From JBGSQR01 sp964509295 (GTDB taxonomy: Bacteria > Desulfobacterota > Desulfuromonadia > Geobacterales > Pseudopelobacteraceae), in the NCBI GenBank assembly GCA_964509295.1, contig CAZDWS010000013.1, forward strand, positions 1 through 64,000: a stretch of 64,000 nucleotides of DNA, read 5' to 3'. The notes under the pieces were generated by a model, which did no database searches, had not been told where the DNA came from, and worked only from the letters and a program-made list of their open reading frames with translations. Positions 61,201-64,000 of this stretch are shown piece after piece. The stretch's first letter is position 1; every line of letters begins with the position of its first letter. The translations under genes were made by a program, and so were the position numbers.

Positions 61201-62262
61201 CTTCATCCCATCACGCGTACCGCTGTAAACTGCAGTAATATTAGCTTTCCGCCATTCCCGGCCCTGATTGGCCAGGATCAATTCGCCCTGATAACTGTCC
61301 AGTGTCCCTTTGAATGTAAGAGTTCCGGAAAGATTGGTCGGCAGATTCAGTTCAGGGGCAAGATCAAGGTCGCTGGCTTTGACCTGCAATGAAACCACCG
61401 ATTCCCGTTTGAAAAAGGCAAGCGAACCCTCAGCATTGATAAGTCCACGTTGACCCGGCCTGGTCAGGCTCAGTTTGCGCAGGTTGATGGCGGTGCGCTC
61501 CATGCCCGCCTCTCCGGTCAATTCCAGCAGTTTGCGCGAACCTGCGCTGCCGGTTATGGCGATTGCTCCGGCAAACTGCTCCGGACCGCTGCCTTTACTG
61601 CGCTGTATGCGCAGATTAAAACGATTCATCTCCCCTAACGGTTTTGTCAGGGCAATGGCAAGCTCCCCCTCAAGGGATGGCTGGCCGAATCCGGCCGAGA
61701 TACTGCCCTGTATCGTAGCGGCAGATGATCTGGACTTGAGGTCAGTCAGGGACAGAAGCCCCCCCTGCCAGCTGACGGATGAGATAAAAGACTCCACCTG
61801 CAACGGTTGCTCCTGCAGAGAGCGATAGTTCATATCTGTCACATTCAGGTGCAGGATCAGGAAGTCAAACAGCCGGGTAGTTCGGGAGGACTGCGGCCAG
61901 GCCAGGGTCAGCGGTGTGGTGTCGGGCGGGCTATCATCCTGGATCCGTACCCCGTTGAGGGTCAGTTCCTGAATAGCCACAGTACCGGCCAGCAGCAGGA
62001 GCGGCTTCCAGCGCAGCTCGAACCTGTCCAGTTCAATCTTTTGCTGTGGCAGATTGAGTCGTACCTGCGTCAGGATCAGATGATTGCTGAATGTGCCCTC
62101 GATCTTTTGAGCGGACAATTCCATACCGATCATGGGCGGGACCGTCTGCAGGAACCAGCGGGTGCCGTTCACTGTACCGGCGATCCAGCCAACAGCCGTA
62201 CATAGGAGTATTGCCAGAGCAAGCGCCACTGCAGTGGCTGTTTTTTTATTCAGCCGGATCAC
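58270..62262 (-). CDS. tamB: TamB translocation and assembly module protein
   Basis: 1330 codons with a GTG start overlapping the tamA stop (GTGA). One N-terminal membrane helix (about 10-30), then a long beta-helical AsmA/TamB groove, and the conserved DUF490 C-terminus (VKVVKGRYRTYGVNLEIVRG, FFAGGPIDRPALDFLALR, DILAYMVLGHPLG, YISYGKSVFTG). TamB bridges inner and outer membrane with TamA and moves phospholipids or helps insert outer membrane proteins. The operon order tamA-tamB is standard. Confidence 0.94.
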   Translation of the reverse strand: MIRLNKKTATAVALALAILLCTAVGWIAGTVNGTRWFLQTVPPMIGMELSAQKIEGTFSNHLILTQVRLNLPQQKIELDRFELRWKPLLLLAGTVAIQELTLNGVRIQDDSPPDTTPLTLAWPQSSRTTRLFDFLILHLNVTDMNYRSLQEQPLQVESFISSVSWQGGLLSLTDLKSRSSAATIQGSISAGFGQPSLEGELAIALTKPLGEMNRFNLRIQRSKGSGPEQFAGAIAITGSAGSRKLLELTGEAGMERTAINLRKLSLTRPGQRGLINAEGSLAFFKRESVVSLQVKASDLDLAPELNLPTNLSGTLTFKGTLDSYQGELILANQGREWRKANITAVYSGTRDGMKVAPLTARVLDGSLSGNMDLDWRSGFALQGAINGRNLNPARLDPAWKGVANFSADAKLAWSGEEPLTGSVHGALLESSLHGQALTGELQADFADDNLSLDRLKLQGKGFDLHASGELNQRIDLVAKVSDFSRLVPGSTGTLQSLGWVRWRDGQLSGALTGTGSKLAYGGTRAEALNLSVRLDQGAGYPMHVAATVRDVVYGSSRFSSVALALDGTLARHNVDVALRSTDSEARLALSAGYQDSVWKGQLTKLVGRDTNGPWNLQAPASFSVSSEKISLSPLVLTGGATERLEASADLTLEPLGGQVQAKWSGLKLSRVNPYLKDGKITGSSQGSMRLGFLPDNRLSLSMNATGSGTFSGQGQSMTVLRSQLTLDGNQQGLRGSIELSTASGGRLKGTFSSASPMQLALPEKGELAAEVSNIDLLMFKPWLPADTGLEGVISGRLKGVLLPGQRFELDGNALLSGGTLRLQRPDGEVKLTFDSATSTWNWRGETLAGSLFLVMADHGQVRSTFQLPIAAHIPVAVNPKGPLRATVSGRVQEKGLITALFPELVQESFGELDGDLAISGTWNEPNIGGTLKLAKAGAYLPTAGIHLKDVQLVARLEKNLIRISGFRANSGSGHLEGTALITLADWQVKSYQGTMGGENFLTVNFPELRIVSTPKLNFEGTPEKLTLRGELLLPELNIVSSPFGKVITPSSDVIREGKVVPVEKSSTLVLDAQVRLLLGDKVTVKISGIDAQLGGAMNLSFNSLESIVSRGEIKVVKGRYRTYGVNLEIVRGRLFFAGGPIDRPALDFLALRTIGNIRAGVMVSGTLQKPVTKLYSEPAMPDVDILAYMVLGHPLGSSGEQASLVNQAAGALLTSSQAGALQEQLKDRLGLSTLEIQGGVGGSPGAMGYKPLQVTPPGAIPADQQTGITETVLTVGKYLTPQLYISYGKSVFTGNSLYKLRYDISKHWQIETQTGNDASGVDLYYKLEFK

Positions 62263-64000
62263 AGTTCAAACCCCACGGAGAAGTGTACATGGATGGACGG
62301 ATTATCTACACCAACCGGTCGTGCCACGGAAAGATTCAAGGCCCCCACCGAGGTATAATAATGCAGACCGACACCCGCACCCTGGTACAGACTAACGTTA
62401 GAGAATGAAGTGAAGCTGTTGCCCACGTCGTAAAAGACGGAAACACCCCAGTCCTTGAAGAGCGCCCGTTCAAGTTCGATACTGCCGACAAGGAGCTGTC
62501 TGCCCCCCACAACCCTGCCGGAGGCATCGCGTGGACCGAGAGATTTGTAGGAATAGCCGCGCACGCTCTGATCACCTCCGGTAAAGAATCGCAGCGATGG
62601 AGGTATGTCGCGCAGCGGGTCGCTGAACAGGGTTGTTGCCGCCTTTGCCCGTGTATGCAGGGAAAGGCGCCAGGGGAGTCGCTGGAGATGACTCCCCTCG
62701 GCCAGGATCTGAACCAGGGCGGTGTCCGAGCCAAGGAACTGATGTGTGCCGCGCAGTTCAAGGCCATAGCGATAACCACGACGGGGGCGTATGGGATTGT
62801 CGTAACGGTTATGGGAAAAACGCAGTCCGGGCAGCAGAAGCCGGGCGGTGGAGTTTTCGTCTCCTACGGTATAGTCTTCATATTGGGCCCTTACATAGGC
62901 GGTGCCCAACCTGCCTTTGTCGAAGCTATGGTTGCGGGCCAGTTCCAGAGAAAGTATCCGGCTGAGATAGACGTCAGTTTCCTCCCGCTGCAGGTTCAGC
63001 TGCAGAGAGGTGGAACTCCGGACATCCGTCGGACTGGGCACGATATAACCGGTTACCAACCCCTGGAGTCGTTCGGCAACAAACAGTTGTGAATAGAGTT
63101 CATGCCCCAGGTGAAACATATTCAGATCACGATAATTAAGCGTGAAACGGGCACCCGTATCCGTACCGTAGCCGATGCCAGGACGCAGGCTGATGCGGGG
63201 TCCCTGCTGCAAATGAACAGTTACCGGCACCTTGAATGCTTCGGCGGCCTCTTTTTCCGGGGTGACGACAACCTCTTTGAAACGCTCTGAATCGGTAAAG
63301 TTGCGCTGGGTTTCGCCGAGCTGGGGATAGGAAAATACCTCGCCTGACTTATAAGCCAGGTGACGACGGAGAAAACTGTCAGGATAGTCGGGGGCGCCTT
63401 CGATGCGTGTGGCCCCGAAATAGTACTTCTCCCCCGTCTCCATGAACAGTTCGATAGTGGCGGTGGTGGCGGTTTTTTCAATACGGATTTCGTGCCGGGT
63501 AAAGTCCGCATCCAGATAACCAAGTTCCTGAGCCCGTGATTTGAGCCCTGCCTTGGCCTCTTCGTAATTCTGATGCAGCAGTACATCTCCCTTTTTCAGG
63601 GGGAATGCCGCAACCCGACGGCTCAAACGCCTCTCCGTGCTTCCGGGCCCGGCCAGAGACACCTTTACTTCACTCAAGCGCACCGGTTCTCCCGCAATGA
63701 CCTTTACCAGCAGGCGATATGTTTCCCCAACCGCTTCTACCGTTATGGTGACCTGAGCGTTATAATAGCCAAACGGTTCCAGTGCAGTCCTGGTTTTGCC
63801 ATCGGCCTGTCTGGCAAAACGTTCCAGCCAGAGCCGGTCCACCTTTCCCTCGCGCACCAATCCGGCCGGGAGAACGAGTGACTCCTGCACATTTTTCAGT
63901 ACATCGTCCTCAACACCGCTGACTACGATCTCCACCGGTTCAGCAGCCTGCAGAGGCTGGGCAAGGAAAAACCCAAACAGCAGGCAAAACAGAGCAGCAA
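62259..64000 (-). CDS. tamA: TamA (Omp85 family) outer membrane protein, 5' end outside the window
   Basis: The open frame runs past the right edge; the visible part is 580 codons. Before the ATG at 63933 the frame continues upstream through a signal-peptide-like stretch ALFCLLFGFFLAQPLQAA (just before EPVE), so the true start lies a few codons beyond 64000. Three POTRA-like units (about 25-260), then the Omp85 barrel with GGDQSVRGYSYKSLGPRD (the conserved RGY box) and the terminal strand HVHFSVGFEL. TamA pairs with TamB, encoded next, for outer membrane assembly. Confidence 0.93.
   Translation of the reverse strand, partial: AALFCLLFGFFLAQPLQAAEPVEIVVSGVEDDVLKNVQESLVLPAGLVREGKVDRLWLERFARQADGKTRTALEPFGYYNAQVTITVEAVGETYRLLVKVIAGEPVRLSEVKVSLAGPGSTERRLSRRVAAFPLKKGDVLLHQNYEEAKAGLKSRAQELGYLDADFTRHEIRIEKTATTATIELFMETGEKYYFGATRIEGAPDYPDSFLRRHLAYKSGEVFSYPQLGETQRNFTDSERFKEVVVTPEKEAAEAFKVPVTVHLQQGPRISLRPGIGYGTDTGARFTLNYRDLNMFHLGHELYSQLFVAERLQGLVTGYIVPSPTDVRSSTSLQLNLQREETDVYLSRILSLELARNHSFDKGRLGTAYVRAQYEDYTVGDENSTARLLLPGLRFSHNRYDNPIRPRRGYRYGLELRGTHQFLGSDTALVQILAEGSHLQRLPWRLSLHTRAKAATTLFSDPLRDIPPSLRFFTGGDQSVRGYSYKSLGPRDASGRVVGGRQLLVGSIELERALFKDWGVSVFYDVGNSFTSFSNVSLYQGAGVGLHYYTSVGALNLSVARPVGVDNPSIHVHFSVGFEL

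Overview
The window looks like chromosomal DNA of a Geobacter-like member of the Desulfuromonadia. This is inferred from the many -24/-12 (sigma-54) promoters, PAS/HisKA/REC signalling fusions, a GEMM riboswitch, lipoprotein-rich envelope genes and a TreS-maltokinase/OtsAB trehalose cluster. No species assignment is made.

Left edge, 1-4906: the end of an integrated genomic island. It holds the terminus of an IS21-like element, a truncated two-gene defence-like module (a QueC-family enzyme plus a partner starting MGHERVG), a decayed tyrosine recombinase, a P4-type integrase, and a 3' fragment of a tRNA-Asn gene that marks the island/chromosome junction.

5.1-9.1 kb: a TSUP-family permease, then envelope genes (lipoprotein, CsbD-like protein, beta-barrel protein, second lipoprotein). 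Two sigma-54 promoters here are each preceded about 105 bp upstream by a GTCA-N4-TGAC-like palindrome.

9.3-19.0 kb, minus strand: a run of seven genes that reads like lipid synthesis or remodelling: an acyl-ligase/ACP/PlsC fusion, MFS carrier, periplasmic alpha/beta hydrolase, MlaA lipoprotein, B12-binding radical SAM enzyme, methyltransferase and radical SAM enzyme.

19.2-25.4 kb, minus strand: secreted and surface proteins. They include a Gln/Pro-rich protein with an in-frame stop, an OmpA protein carrying an Ig-like insert, an adhesin-like lipoprotein with four Ig-like repeats and an ice-binding-like domain, and a DUF4124 protein with 19-residue repeats.

25.8-36.0 kb, plus strand: signalling. 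There is a membrane protein, a CheB-CheR-PAS fusion, a hybrid histidine kinase, and two sigma-54 activators with nearly identical Fis-type DNA-binding ends. These are the natural candidates to read the palindromes found throughout the window.

36.0-38.3 kb: an orphan Hcp (type VI secretion) gene with three small genes, bracketed by roughly 104-bp direct repeats that each contain the palindrome.

38.4-50.2 kb: more envelope stress genes, then a GEMM riboswitch and terminator in front of an operon of FecR-domain protein, OmpA lipoprotein, CHASE2-HD-GYP phosphodiesterase and hybrid kinase. A sigma-54-driven alpha/beta hydrolase, a GGDEF cyclase, a DUF748 protein and a Crp/Fnr regulator follow.

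50.2-64.0 kb, minus strand: malQ, treS-maltokinase, otsA (with a membrane sensor part) and otsB, then tamB and tamA; tamA runs off the right edge.
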